A stretch of DNA of 13,763 nucleotides from a bacterium (GCA_021820025.1 JAKAEF010000013.1:1-13763); one strand, 5' to 3'. Positions 1-9,204 are shown, counted from the first letter of the stretch. Numbers and translations: made by a program. The notes: generated by a model from the sequence alone, not told the origin.

Positions 1-1250
1 ATCTAACATTAAGTGTATTTTTGTTCTGCTTTTGCTTAAGCATATTATCTGGTTTTGGTTTTGATAGAGTGACTACAGCAAAAACACACAAATTTTTTTA
101 TTGGTTGGCAATTCCTGTATTAGTTTTTGCAGTCGCTTTATCTTCAATTTTTCTTGAACCACATCTACATTTATTTTTGGGAATTATTCATGCAAAACTT
201 GCCTTTAAAAACATGCTTTTGTCTGGTGGCTTATTTGTTTCTACTAGTTTGCTTTCTTATATGTTATGGAAAAAGAAATCCTGGCTTCCAATACTATTTA
301 CTTTAATATTATTACTTCAGCTTGTTGATGCATGGAGATTTTTTACCAAATTTAATCCATTTGTCCCCCAGCAATTAGTATTTCCAACTGCAAATGTTAT
401 AACTTTTTTGCAAAAACAAAATTCTATTAACAGATTTTGGAGTTTTGGTGCTGCATCAATAGAGGCTAATTTTGCTACACAGGAAAATATATATTCGCCA
501 AATGGTTATGATCCTTTATATCCAAAATGGTATGGAGAATTTATTCAATCTAGCACTACAGGCAATGTTATTACTACATTTACCGATCAAACAAGATCTG
601 ATGCTGTTATAGCTCCATCTGATGCAAAAAATTTTGCTCAAAATCCATTTAGGCAAAAAGTATTAAATTTATTGGGAGTTTCATATATTATTGATACTCT
701 TTCAAATGCCAGTACTCAAGAGACATTTCCTCCAACCATTTATCAAAAAATATATCAGGATAGTGCGTTTTCTATATATAAAAATAATACTGCTATGCCA
801 AGGATATTTCTTACTTCTTCTTATGAGATATATAACAGTCCAAAAGAATTTAGTCAAAAATTTTTTAACTCATCATTTCCTTTATCAACAATATTGCTAG
901 AAAAACCAATCGATATGCAATTATCAAGAGGAGAGGCAACAGTACGTGTTTTATCTTACTTACCCAACCATATAATCCTTAGAACAAATGCAAGCGGATC
1001 AAAACTCTTATTTCTGTCAGATACGTATTATCCTGGATGGAAAGCATTCGTAGACAATAAAGAAACACCAATCCTAAAAGCTGATTATGCATTTAGAGCT
1101 ATTATTATCCCTTCAGGAGTTCACCAAGTTATCTTTACATTTGATAGTCCTTCTTTTAAGATAGGAAGTGTAGTATCTGTTTTGAGTTTATTATTGGCAG
1201 CAGGCGTTATTATTTATTTTGCAACTGCCAAGAGGCATGGTAAAAAATAG
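1..1250 (+). CDS. YfhO-family membrane protein, C-terminal part (5' end outside window)
   Basis: The frame is open to the left edge (first full codon at 3), so this is the last 415 residues of a longer protein. It aligns by eye along its whole length with residues ~380-770 of the complete YfhO-like protein encoded at 10845-13181. Shared landmarks are GFGFD near the start, a D..RF..(K)..PF segment after a membrane helix, NGYDPLY against EGYDALY, and the C-terminal stretch YPGWKA..D...TPIL.A.Y.FR...PSG.H followed by one last membrane helix. By that comparison about 370-380 N-terminal residues are missing. Three hydrophobic helices precede a long extracytoplasmic region with the YPGW motif at 1029-1040. 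Bacillus subtilis YfhO is a membrane glycosyltransferase-like protein needed for lipoteichoic acid glycosylation, so a role in transferring sugars outside the membrane is likely. Acceptor and sugar are unknown. The stop overlaps the next gene by 14 nt. Confidence 0.85.
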   Translation, partial: LTLSVFLFCFCLSILSGFGFDRVTTAKTHKFFYWLAIPVLVFAVALSSIFLEPHLHLFLGIIHAKLAFKNMLLSGGLFVSTSLLSYMLWKKKSWLPILFTLILLLQLVDAWRFFTKFNPFVPQQLVFPTANVITFLQKQNSINRFWSFGAASIEANFATQENIYSPNGYDPLYPKWYGEFIQSSTTGNVITTFTDQTRSDAVIAPSDAKNFAQNPFRQKVLNLLGVSYIIDTLSNASTQETFPPTIYQKIYQDSAFSIYKNNTAMPRIFLTSSYEIYNSPKEFSQKFFNSSFPLSTILLEKPIDMQLSRGEATVRVLSYLPNHIILRTNASGSKLLFLSDTYYPGWKAFVDNKETPILKADYAFRAIIIPSGVHQVIFTFDSPSFKIGSVVSVLSLLLAAGVIIYFATAKRHGKK

Positions 1251-2880
1251 AATTTATCTTTTATTATTTATAAGTATCCTTGTCGTAGGATTTTTTTTGC
1301 GTTTCTATAAAGTTTCAGATGTTCCTCCTGGAGTAAATAGAGACGAAGCATCTATTGGCTATACTGCTTATTCTCTTTTGCATACTGGAAAAGATGAATA
1401 TGGGAGAAGCTTCCCATTGTCGTTTCAATCATTTGGTGACTGGAAGCTTCCTTTATATATTTATACAACAGAACTCTCGGTAAAACTATTTGGTCTTAAT
1501 GATTTTGCTGTACGATTCCCTTCAGTTTTGGCAGGAACTGCAACGGTATTTTTAGTATTTTTTCTAACAGAAGAATTATTTGGAAGTATATTGCTTAGCT
1601 TTCTTACTATGGGGATAATGGCTATTGCCCCTTGGAATATTCAATTATCCAGAATTGGAGCAGAGACAAATTTAGCTGTTTTCTTGGCAACACTTGCTTT
1701 CTTATTTTTCTTAAAAGCACTTAAAAAGCATCAATGGCTTTTTATCCCAAGTGCAGTTCTTTTTGCTCTTACATACTTTACTTATGCAGGAAATTACATT
1801 TTTACAACGCTTCTTTGTCTAGGAATTCTTATTTTCTATTGGGTAAAAATTCCAAAAACAAAAACACCATATGTTGCAGCAGGGATATTTATTGTTATTA
1901 GCATATTTATTGGATTTACTACTTTATCGGCAAATAATACGAAAATTTCTGGAATAAGTATTTTTGGAGATCCTGCTGTTGTTTATGCAAAGATAGATAT
2001 TCCAAGAAATGAACATGCAAATCCAAATTCGCTTTTTGTAAAATTAACAAATAACAAAATTGTTTTTGCATCAGAAAGATTTTTACAAAATTATTTTAAC
2101 GCATTCTCAGCGCCATTTTTATTTATAAGTGGTGGAACAAATAAATCATACAATATAGAAAATTTCGGCAATATGTATCTTATAGAAGCACCATTTTTAT
2201 TCTTAGGGATTGTTTTTCTATTTACTCAAAAGAAGGGAAGAAACAGAAGCATAGTTTTGTGGTGGCTTTTTATTTCGCCAATTGCAGCAAGCATTACTAA
2301 AGATGCTCCTCATTCAACACGAATGTTTGCAGTTTTCCCAATTTTGTCACTAGTAACTGCTTCTGGAATTTATTGGGTACTTGAGATGGTAGAAAAAAAG
2401 AAAGTATTAAGATTTTTAACAATAATAGTTATTCTTGTATTTTATATTTTTAATTTCTTGGTTTACATTGATCAGTATTTTATTCTTTTTCCTCGTAATG
2501 AAAGCCAAGATTGGGGATATGGATATAAAAAAGTTGTGCAACTTTTGCAACAACCCGAATATGCTCAGAAAAATGTAATTATGTCACAACCTCAAACATC
2601 TCCGTATATTTTTCTTGCTTTTTATAGTAAATACAATCCTACATTATTACAAAAACAATTAGTTCATTATCCAATCACAGAAGACGGTTTTACTCATGTA
2701 AGATCGTATGGACAATATACCTTTAAAGACATTAATTGGGGAAAAGATATAGAAAATAGAAATACGCTTCTTATTGATTTTTCAAAAAATGTACCCGAGT
2801 TTATTAGGCATGATTATAAAACAACAAATATACTCTTGCCAAATGGCAAGTCAATGTTTACCATAGTACAAACGCCATGA
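1237..2880 (+). CDS. GT39/ArnT-like polytopic membrane glycosyltransferase
   Basis: A 547-residue protein with about ten to twelve hydrophobic helices and a soluble C-terminal part from about residue 420. After the first helix the sequence reads PPGVNRDEAS, with adjacent acidic residues D36 and E37. This is where PMT/ArnT-type GT-C enzymes carry the catalytic or metal-associated acidic residues of the first outer loop. FAVRFPSVLAGT (residues 90-101) and TRMFAVFPIL, before a late helix, also fit this family. Such enzymes transfer a sugar from a polyprenyl-phosphate donor to lipid, glycan or protein on the outer face; the substrate here is unknown. I chose ATG 1237 because the only longer in-frame start nearby (TTG 1219) has no ribosome site. 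AAGAGG at 1230-1235 is only 1 nt from the ATG, so translation probably depends on coupling to the upstream gene, whose end it overlaps. Unlike the other GT-C-like proteins here, it lacks a C-terminal YPGW module. Confidence 0.8.
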   Translation: MVKNRIYLLLFISILVVGFFLRFYKVSDVPPGVNRDEASIGYTAYSLLHTGKDEYGRSFPLSFQSFGDWKLPLYIYTTELSVKLFGLNDFAVRFPSVLAGTATVFLVFFLTEELFGSILLSFLTMGIMAIAPWNIQLSRIGAETNLAVFLATLAFLFFLKALKKHQWLFIPSAVLFALTYFTYAGNYIFTTLLCLGILIFYWVKIPKTKTPYVAAGIFIVISIFIGFTTLSANNTKISGISIFGDPAVVYAKIDIPRNEHANPNSLFVKLTNNKIVFASERFLQNYFNAFSAPFLFISGGTNKSYNIENFGNMYLIEAPFLFLGIVFLFTQKKGRNRSIVLWWLFISPIAASITKDAPHSTRMFAVFPILSLVTASGIYWVLEMVEKKKVLRFLTIIVILVFYIFNFLVYIDQYFILFPRNESQDWGYGYKKVVQLLQQPEYAQKNVIMSQPQTSPYIFLAFYSKYNPTLLQKQLVHYPITEDGFTHVRSYGQYTFKDINWGKDIENRNTLLIDFSKNVPEFIRHDYKTTNILLPNGKSMFTIVQTP

Positions 2881-4403
2881 GAAACAAACTATTGGCTATT
2901 CTTACTGTTGTTGTCTTAAGCAGTCCTGGATTATTTGCTCTTTTCCATCCGGGTTTTTTTGTTACAGATGATGGGAATTGGATGATTGTTCGTTTTACAG
3001 CATTTTACGATGCTCTCAAGCACGGACAATTTCCTGTTAGATATTTAACCAGACTTAATTTTGGCTATGGATATCCTGTTGCAGATTTTTTGTATCCATT
3101 ATTTCTTTATCTTGGAGTTCCTATAAAAATCATTGGATTTAGCTTTATTAACACTATAAAGATAATTTTTGGAATAAGTTTATTACTCTCTGGAATTTTT
3201 AGTTTTTTCTGGCTTAAAAAAAGATTTTCGCATTTTTCTGCAATTGCTGGAGCAGTTGCCTATGCTTTATTTCCATATCATTTATGGGATGTTTATAAAA
3301 GAGGATCTGTTGGTGAAGTTTTAGCTTTAGCTGTTGTCCCATTTATTTTGTGGCAGATTGAGAGAAGAAGCATTGCGTTTGTTGCAATAGGAATAGGCCT
3401 TTTAATAACTGCGCATAATGTTATGGCACTTTTTTTCTTACCAATTGCAATCCTTTATGCGTATTTTATTAAAAAAATTTCTTTAAAACATATAGCTATC
3501 ACTACTATTCTTGGACTAGGTCTTTCTGCTTTTTTTTGGTTTCCCGCTCTTTTAGATAAGCAATATACTGTTTTTGACAGTATAAAAGTATCTTCCGTAA
3601 CGAGTTATTTTCTACAAGTTAAGGATTATATTCTTTTTGGATTTATCTCTATTGTAGTCTTACTGCAAAGTATTTTTTATATAAAAAAGAAAGATATTTC
3701 CTTTCTCTTTTTCTTTTTATTTACCATATTATCTTTGCTGTTTACTTTTCCTATTACACAAAAGATTTGGGAGATTATGCCGGGAACAAATCTTGTTCAA
3801 TTCCCGTTTAGATTGCTTTCTATAACGACACTTTCTATAAGCTTTTTAGTTGCCTATAATCTTGAACAAATTAAGAGTTCAAAAAGGCTATTTTTTACTG
3901 GTGTATATTTATTAGTAATTTTCTTATCAACTTGGAATGTTCTTATCCCAAGATATTTTGAGAATTTTCCAGATACCTATTATTCAACTAATGTAGATTC
4001 CACAACCGTTAAAAATGAATATCTGCCTAAATGGGTAAAAGATGAGCCAACAACTCTTCCAAAAGAGAAAGTTCAAATTATTTCAGGGAGTGCCACAATA
4101 AGTGCGTTACAAGAAAACCCAAACAAGGTTATGTTTTCGATCATCTCTGGAAAACCTGCTACCATTCAAGTGAATATTATTTATTTCCCCGGTTGGAAGG
4201 TATATGTTAACAATCAGATGTATCCTTTTTCCTATGATAATCCTATGGGCGTTATTACGTTTTCGACAAAGCCTGGAACACAAACAGTAGTCGTGCAATT
4301 TAGCGAAACAATTGCTAGACTAATTGCAGACCTAGTTTCTGCTTTATTTGTTGTTGGTGTTGTCTGTATATTTATTGTAGAGCGTAAAAAATTTATATTA
4401 TGA
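2877..4403 (+). CDS. PTPS-related (GT-C-like) polytopic membrane protein, copy 1
   Basis: A 508-residue membrane protein of the type annotated '6-pyruvoyl-tetrahydropterin synthase related'. That name is misleading: the visible architecture is GT-C-like and nothing suggests pterin chemistry. Helix 1 (about residues 5-25) is followed by an outer loop with D31-D32 and then GQFPVR...NFGYGYP (residues 50-67), a signature shared with the next gene. Further shared marks are YKRGSVGE, an AHN tripeptide and VQFPFRLL. A chain of helices leads to a C-terminal beta-rich stretch with YFPGW (4182-4196), then a final helix and a short basic tail. The start is the ATGA overlap at 2877-2880 with no Shine-Dalgarno motif, which implies translational coupling. 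A likely role is sugar transfer from a lipid-phosphate donor outside the membrane. Donor and acceptor cannot be read from the sequence. Confidence 0.8.
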   Translation: MRNKLLAILTVVVLSSPGLFALFHPGFFVTDDGNWMIVRFTAFYDALKHGQFPVRYLTRLNFGYGYPVADFLYPLFLYLGVPIKIIGFSFINTIKIIFGISLLLSGIFSFFWLKKRFSHFSAIAGAVAYALFPYHLWDVYKRGSVGEVLALAVVPFILWQIERRSIAFVAIGIGLLITAHNVMALFFLPIAILYAYFIKKISLKHIAITTILGLGLSAFFWFPALLDKQYTVFDSIKVSSVTSYFLQVKDYILFGFISIVVLLQSIFYIKKKDISFLFFFLFTILSLLFTFPITQKIWEIMPGTNLVQFPFRLLSITTLSISFLVAYNLEQIKSSKRLFFTGVYLLVIFLSTWNVLIPRYFENFPDTYYSTNVDSTTVKNEYLPKWVKDEPTTLPKEKVQIISGSATISALQENPNKVMFSIISGKPATIQVNIIYFPGWKVYVNNQMYPFSYDNPMGVITFSTKPGTQTVVVQFSETIARLIADLVSALFVVGVVCIFIVERKKFIL

Positions 4404-6121
4404 AATTTATAGCTAAATTTAGTGATATATTGCTTATTATTAGTATTTGTATCCTTTCTTTCTGGACAGTAAAACCACTCTTCGCAGCTGGATTTTTTCC
4501 AATACATGATAGTACACAAGTAGCAAGAGTTTATGAAATGGGAAAGGCTCTTAAAGATGGAGTATTTCCTGTAAGAATTGTAAGTGATTTAGGATTTGGT
4601 TATGGATATCCCTTGTTTAATTTTTATGCTCCCTTAGCCTATTATCTTGCAGGATTATTCACTATATTTGGAGTGGCAGCTCTATCTGCTACAAAAGCGA
4701 CAATGATTATTGCAGTGTTATTTTCTGCTGTAACAATGTATTTATTTGCAAAAGTATTTTTTGGAAGATATCCCGCTGTTTTAGCTAGTATTCTATATGT
4801 CTACGCAACATATCATGCTGTAGATATTTATGTTAGGGGAGACTTGGCAGAGTATATGGCTTACGCATTTATTCCCTTAGCATTTTATGGATTATGGCAA
4901 GCTTATGTAACGAAAAAATGGAAATATATGCTCATAGGTGCATTGGGTTTTGGAGGGCTTATTGTCGCGCACAACTTAACAGCATTTATGGTTAGTCCTT
5001 TTTTACTGATTGCAGCAATAATTCTTAGTGTAATTTCTTACAAAAAAAATCCAAAAAGTGCATTTGTTCCATTAGCCACATTATTTTTTGGGATTATCCT
5101 TGCATCATTCTATTGGATACCTGTGTTTGCAGAAATGAGATATACCAATGTTCATTCTCAGATAGGTGGGGGAGCAGCTTTTGGTAAAAATTTTGTCTGT
5201 TTTCAGCAATTTTGGTATAGCCAATGGGGATATGGAGGATCGGTTGCAGGATGTAATGACGGTATGTCATTTATGATAGGAAAACTTCATATATTTTTTG
5301 CACTATTGGGCTTTTTGACTTTATTTTTTCTTCGTAAAAGGTTTTTACAACAATCAATAGCACTCCTTTTTGCAAGTGTAAGCTTAGTTGTCTGTTTATT
5401 CCTTTCAACAAGCGCATCGTACATTTTTTGGAAAATTATTCCAGGAAGTGCTTTTATACAATATCCCTGGAGATTTTTAGAGCTTGTTTCTTTTTTCGCT
5501 TCATTTTTAGGTGCAGGTTTTTTATTTACTTTAGGAGAAATTATGCAAAAACAAACAAAAAGGGTGAGGCTCTATGCTCTTCCTATAATAACTATTATTT
5601 GTATAATCGCAGTCGTTATTTTGCAAAGTAAATTTTTTGTTCCGCAAAAATACCTCAATGTATCTTCTCGTGATTTCACCAATCCAAAAGCGCTGTTTGA
5701 AGCTTCAAAGATATCAAATGAATATATGCCTCCTCACTTTGTACTTCCAGTGATAGAAAAAGCATATGTCACAAATCCACTTGCAATTTCTTCTTTTAGA
5801 GGAAAATCAGACCTTCTAGTAAATAAATCACAAATAAAGGCTGCAAAGATATTTGTTCTTCGTCTTGAACCATTTGTATTCCCTCTGGCATATTTCCCAG
5901 GATGGCATATGTACCTTGATGGGAAAGAGTCTCAATTTGTCCCTACAACCAGAGGACTTTTAGTAAATATCCCTATTGGGTATCATACAGTCGTTTTACA
6001 ATATCATCAGACTTTTATAGAGGTATTAGCTAATTTCTTATCTGTAACTGGTGTCATAGTACTGCTTCTTGGTATAATATTTAGCGAAAGGAAACACTCA
6101 CATGGCAAAACAAGTTCCTGA
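4400..6121 (+). CDS. PTPS-related (GT-C-like) polytopic membrane protein, copy 2
   Basis: A 573-residue paralogue of the preceding gene, joined to it by a second ATGA overlap (4400-4403). The outer loop after helix 1 carries D37 in FPIHDSTQ, then GVFPVR...LGFGYGYP (residues 54-71). YVRGDLAE, AHN and IQYPWRFLE match the copy-1 marks YKRGSVGE, AHN and VQFPFRLL. The C-terminal module has YFPGW at 5891-5905 and is followed by a last helix and a basic, histidine-containing tail. Copy 2 is 65 residues longer. One visible difference is an insertion-like central region near residues 255-290 (GGGAAFGKN...CFQQFW..QWGYGG...CND) with two cysteines that could form a disulfide in an outer loop. A glycosyltransferase function outside the membrane is inferred from architecture and from the DPM-like sugar-lipid synthase directly downstream. 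The tandem layout points to an old duplication with functional divergence. Confidence 0.8.
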   Translation: MKFIAKFSDILLIISICILSFWTVKPLFAAGFFPIHDSTQVARVYEMGKALKDGVFPVRIVSDLGFGYGYPLFNFYAPLAYYLAGLFTIFGVAALSATKATMIIAVLFSAVTMYLFAKVFFGRYPAVLASILYVYATYHAVDIYVRGDLAEYMAYAFIPLAFYGLWQAYVTKKWKYMLIGALGFGGLIVAHNLTAFMVSPFLLIAAIILSVISYKKNPKSAFVPLATLFFGIILASFYWIPVFAEMRYTNVHSQIGGGAAFGKNFVCFQQFWYSQWGYGGSVAGCNDGMSFMIGKLHIFFALLGFLTLFFLRKRFLQQSIALLFASVSLVVCLFLSTSASYIFWKIIPGSAFIQYPWRFLELVSFFASFLGAGFLFTLGEIMQKQTKRVRLYALPIITIICIIAVVILQSKFFVPQKYLNVSSRDFTNPKALFEASKISNEYMPPHFVLPVIEKAYVTNPLAISSFRGKSDLLVNKSQIKAAKIFVLRLEPFVFPLAYFPGWHMYLDGKESQFVPTTRGLLVNIPIGYHTVVLQYHQTFIEVLANFLSVTGVIVLLLGIIFSERKHSHGKTSS

Positions 6122-6818
6122 ACTTTCTATTTTTTTCCCTTTTTGGAACGAAGAAAAAAACATTGAGCAGGTAGTTAAAAAAGCTATTCCTGTTGCAAAA
6201 GAGGTGGCAAAAAAATGGGAAATACTTATGATAGATGATGGCTCTTCAGATAATACCTATCAAATTGCCAAAAAACTTGCTGCAACAGATCCAACACATT
6301 TACGTGCAATTACTCATACCCCAAATAGAGGATATGGTGCAGCCTTAAAAGAAGGACTTATTAACTCCAAGTATGAATTAGTAGTTTTTATGGACGGAGA
6401 TGATCAATTTGATTTTTCTGAGGTAACAAAATTTATTGATCTTATTGGTCCTGTTGATATTGTTATTGGAAAAAGAAAAAGAAGATTAGACCATCCGTTT
6501 AGACATGTATTAATGACACTTCTCAAAATCTGGGATTTTGTCTTTTTTGGTTTTTACTTTGAAGATATTGATTGTGGATTTAAAATGTTTAAGAAAGAAG
6601 CAATTCAAAAGATATTGCCACTTAGCTCAGAAGGAGCAATGATTACAACAGAAATATTGGCAAAAGCGTTAAAGAATAAATTGCGAATTCTGCAAGTAGG
6701 CGTAAATCATTACCCGCGAAAATTCGGAGATCAAAGCGGTGGAAATCCTCGAGTTATTTTTCGAGCGATCCGAGAAAGTTTAGATCTGTGGAGGAATCTG
6801 CATTATGGAAGAGCTTGA
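6102..6818 (+). CDS. DPM-synthase-like family 2 glycosyltransferase
   Basis: A 238-residue GT-A-fold enzyme. It has the N-terminal strand and FWNEEKN (14-20), the nucleotide-binding DDGSSDN (45-51), a DxD-type metal site in MDGDDQFD (97-104), and EDIDCGFKMFK (154-164). A C-terminal HYPRKFGDQSGGN segment (203-215) is typical of the dolichol/polyprenyl-phosphate sugar synthase group. There are no C-terminal transmembrane helices, unlike CsbB/GtrB types, so it should be soluble or peripheral like short DPM1 enzymes. The expected reaction is transfer of a sugar from a nucleotide sugar to undecaprenyl phosphate at the cytoplasmic face, which would supply a donor for the neighbouring GT-C-like proteins. 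The sugar is unknown. The start has AAAGGA at 6087-6092, nine bases upstream, and lies 20 nt inside the previous gene. No GtcA/GtrA-type flippase for such a lipid-sugar is seen in the window. Confidence 0.87.
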   Translation: MAKQVPELSIFFPFWNEEKNIEQVVKKAIPVAKEVAKKWEILMIDDGSSDNTYQIAKKLAATDPTHLRAITHTPNRGYGAALKEGLINSKYELVVFMDGDDQFDFSEVTKFIDLIGPVDIVIGKRKRRLDHPFRHVLMTLLKIWDFVFFGFYFEDIDCGFKMFKKEAIQKILPLSSEGAMITTEILAKALKNKLRILQVGVNHYPRKFGDQSGGNPRVIFRAIRESLDLWRNLHYGRA

Positions 6819-8262
6819 TATAGCTGCCGTAACAAAACGCTCAATTCGCGGCGTTTTTGCTCTAGTTACTCGAAGTTTTTTTATCCAAGTCGTTAGTTTT
6901 ACCGTTAATTTTATTTTAACTATTTTACTTTCTCCTGCAATTTTTGGAGTTTATTTTGTAGTTTCTGCTGTTATTGCATTTCTCCAATACTTCTCCGATA
7001 TAGGTCTTGCGGCAGCATTAATACAAAAAAAAGAACAAATTACGCAAGATGATTTAAAAACAACTTTTACCATTCAACAACTATTAGTTATTTCTGCTGT
7101 TGTTATTGCATTGGTTGTTTCTCCTTATGTGGGGAAATTTTATAAACTAGAGCCAGAAGGCATATTATTGTTTCAAGCACTCGTTGTTTCTTTTTTCCTC
7201 TCATCACTTAAAACAATTCCCTCAATTCTTCTAGAAAGAGATCTTCGTTTTGAAAAATTGGTTATTCCTCAAATTGTAGAAACGCTAGTATTTAATCTCG
7301 TTGCACTTATTATGGCACTGAAGGGTTTTGGAGTTGCCAGTTTTACGGTTGCTGTTTTAGCAAGGGGATTATCTGGTCTTATTGCAATATATATAATTAA
7401 GCCTTGGAAAATTGAGCTTGGATTCTCAAAATCCGTTGCCAAACGTTTATTGTCATTTGGAATCCCATTTCAGGCTAACAGCTTTTTAGCACTTCTTAAA
7501 GATGATCTTATGATTGCATATGTGGGAAAAGTTTTGCCACTTGCTCAGGTTGGATATATTGGCTTTGCCCAAAAATGGGCGCTAATGCCTCTTCGACTTA
7601 TTATGGATAATGTTATTCGAATCACTTTTCCATCTTTCTCTCGACTGCAACATGAAAAAAGACATTTGGGTATTGCTCTAGAAAAATCTTTATTTGTTTT
7701 GTCATTTTTAATTTTTCCAGCTCTCATTGCTCTTGTCATTTTATTCCCATATTTTTTATTAATTATTCCTAAATATCATAAATGGGAACCTGCTCTTCTC
7801 TCTTTAGGATTTTTTGCAGTAAATGCAGGACTTTCATCTATTTCTACCCCTCTAACAAACGCACTGAATGCTATAGGGAAAATCAAAGTAACACTATATT
7901 TAATGATTTTCTGGACTATAGCAACCTGGATCTTAACTCCGCTTGGAATTATTTGGTTTGGATTTAATGGATTTGCCATTATGTCTGCAATTATAGCCGT
8001 TTCTGTGATAGCTGTAGTATATATAACCAAAAAGCATCTTGATTTTTTTGTTATTAAAACCATTCATAGTCCCTTGATTGCATATAGTATTATGGGCGTT
8101 GTGCTATTTTTTGCTTCAAAGTATGTTATTCATGAACTTTTTGGTTTTATTGCCATGTGTGTTCTTGGAGCACTAATTTACTTTGTAAGCATGTGGCTTA
8201 TTGCCAAAAATGAACTACAGCAAGATATTGCTACTGTCCGCAAGCAATTTGTAAAATCATAA
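6805..8262 (+). CDS. Wzx-like polysaccharide/lipid-linked oligosaccharide flippase
   Basis: A 485-residue, highly hydrophobic protein with about 12-14 membrane helices and no soluble domain. It fits the polysaccharide transporter (PST) branch of the MOP flippases. The N-terminal half carries SPAIFGVYFVVSAVIAFLQYFSDIGLAAALIQKKE, a pattern typical of these transporters: a helix end, then DIG, then a charged QKK loop. The C-terminal half has SISTPLTNALNAIGK, also usual in this family. Its expected job is to flip undecaprenyl-pyrophosphate-linked glycan from the inner to the outer face of the membrane. The start is firm: GGAGGA at 6790-6795 sits nine bases before ATG 6805, the best ribosome site in the window, and lies within the end of the preceding gene (14-nt overlap). 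A MurJ role is less likely given the surrounding glycosyltransferases. The 24-nt gap after it is the longest inside the operon. Confidence 0.87.
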   Translation: MEELDIAAVTKRSIRGVFALVTRSFFIQVVSFTVNFILTILLSPAIFGVYFVVSAVIAFLQYFSDIGLAAALIQKKEQITQDDLKTTFTIQQLLVISAVVIALVVSPYVGKFYKLEPEGILLFQALVVSFFLSSLKTIPSILLERDLRFEKLVIPQIVETLVFNLVALIMALKGFGVASFTVAVLARGLSGLIAIYIIKPWKIELGFSKSVAKRLLSFGIPFQANSFLALLKDDLMIAYVGKVLPLAQVGYIGFAQKWALMPLRLIMDNVIRITFPSFSRLQHEKRHLGIALEKSLFVLSFLIFPALIALVILFPYFLLIIPKYHKWEPALLSLGFFAVNAGLSSISTPLTNALNAIGKIKVTLYLMIFWTIATWILTPLGIIWFGFNGFAIMSAIIAVSVIAVVYITKKHLDFFVIKTIHSPLIAYSIMGVVLFFASKYVIHELFGFIAMCVLGALIYFVSMWLIAKNELQQDIATVRKQFVKS

Positions 8263-8286
8263 AAAAGTCGCTAGACTAAGACTACT

Positions 8287-9204
8287 ATGGGAAAACTTTC
8301 TGTTGTTATATCTGCCTTTAATGAAGCATCTAGAATTGAAAAATGTCTCCAGGCTACCTCTTTTGCTGACGAAGTTATAGTTGTTGATAATTCTTCTACA
8401 GACGACACGGCAAAAATTGCCAGAAAGTTTACAAAAAAGATATATAAAAGACCTAATAACCCCATGCTTAATGTCAACAAAAATTATGGGTTTTCAAAAG
8501 CAACAGGGGATTGGATATTAAGTCTGGATGCAGATGAAGTTGTAACACCGGATTTAATTGCAGAAATATCTCAGGTTATTAATAAAAATTCCAATATAAA
8601 TGGTTATTGGATACCAAGAAAAAATATTATTTTTGGTAAATGGATCCAAAATTCTATTTGGTGGCCAGATTATCAATTACGGTTATTTAGAAATGGAAAA
8701 GGAAACTTTGCAGAAAAGCATGTCCATGAAATGTTAACAATAGAGGGAGAAACAGAAAAGCTACAACATGCCTTTGTCCATGATAATTATTCCTCAATTT
8801 CTCAATATCTGCAAAAATTAGATAAATTATACACAGAAAGTGAAGTTGAACATTATATTGCATCAGGAAAGCAAGTATCTTGGGCAGATGCCATCACATT
8901 TCCACTTCAAGATTTTTTAAAAACTTTTTTTGCACAGAAAGGGTATAAAGATGGATTACATGGCTTGGTATTAAGTTTTCTACAAGCATTTTATGCTGAG
9001 GTTGTTTTTGCCAAAATTTGGGAAAAACAAGGTTTTATAGAATATAATGACAAAAATTTTTTAGAAAATGTTTTTAAACATTTTAAAAAAGGAGCATTAG
9101 AAATGCAGTATTGGTTTTTAACTTCCTTTATGGCTGATACCCATAATGTTTTTAAGAAAATTTCTCTAAAACTTGCCCGCAGAAAAATTCAAAAAAAACT
9201 CTAA
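8287..9204 (+). CDS. Family 2 glycosyltransferase, WaaE/KdtX-like, copy 1
   Basis: A 305-residue GT2 enzyme with LSVVISAFNEA (4-14), VVDNSSTDDT (32-41) and a metal-binding DADE (81-84). KHVHEML (144-150) matches the HE position seen in WaaE-like beta-glucosyltransferases. A C-terminal segment FFAQKGYKDGLHGLVLSFLQAFY (about 214-236), ending in KIWE, is typical of the group and may be a membrane-associated helix pair. It is a paralogue of the enzyme at 10118-10864, but has an extra C-terminal tail of about 55 residues rich in K, F and N that ends in a strongly basic stretch. It probably adds one sugar to a growing lipid-linked glycan in the cytoplasm; donor and linkage cannot be read. ATG 8287 has no Shine-Dalgarno motif. 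The short gap before it contains AGACTA twice in tandem (8273-8284) and nothing else I recognise. Confidence 0.85.
   Translation: MGKLSVVISAFNEASRIEKCLQATSFADEVIVVDNSSTDDTAKIARKFTKKIYKRPNNPMLNVNKNYGFSKATGDWILSLDADEVVTPDLIAEISQVINKNSNINGYWIPRKNIIFGKWIQNSIWWPDYQLRLFRNGKGNFAEKHVHEMLTIEGETEKLQHAFVHDNYSSISQYLQKLDKLYTESEVEHYIASGKQVSWADAITFPLQDFLKTFFAQKGYKDGLHGLVLSFLQAFYAEVVFAKIWEKQGFIEYNDKNFLENVFKHFKKGALEMQYWFLTSFMADTHNVFKKISLKLARRKIQKKL

Noticed and set aside
1219..1236. TTG 1219 as start of the GT39-like protein
   Set aside because: No ribosome site precedes it and it adds only MQLPRG. ATG 1237 begins right before the first membrane helix.
1442..1451. Palindrome GGAAGCTTCC, with a similar GAAGCTTC at 1406-1413
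   Set aside because: Both lie inside codons of the GT39-like protein with no nearby junction, and short palindromes of this size are expected by chance.
2877..6121. Pterin biosynthesis role implied by the name of the PTPS-related family
   Set aside because: The proteins are polytopic and lack any zinc-binding histidine pattern of 6-pyruvoyl-tetrahydropterin synthase. The name is historical.
8263..8286. Promoter or regulatory hairpin in the 24-nt gap
   Set aside because: Only a 4-bp AGTC/GACT pairing and a doubled AGACTA are present, with no convincing -10 or -35 pair, so chance is sufficient.
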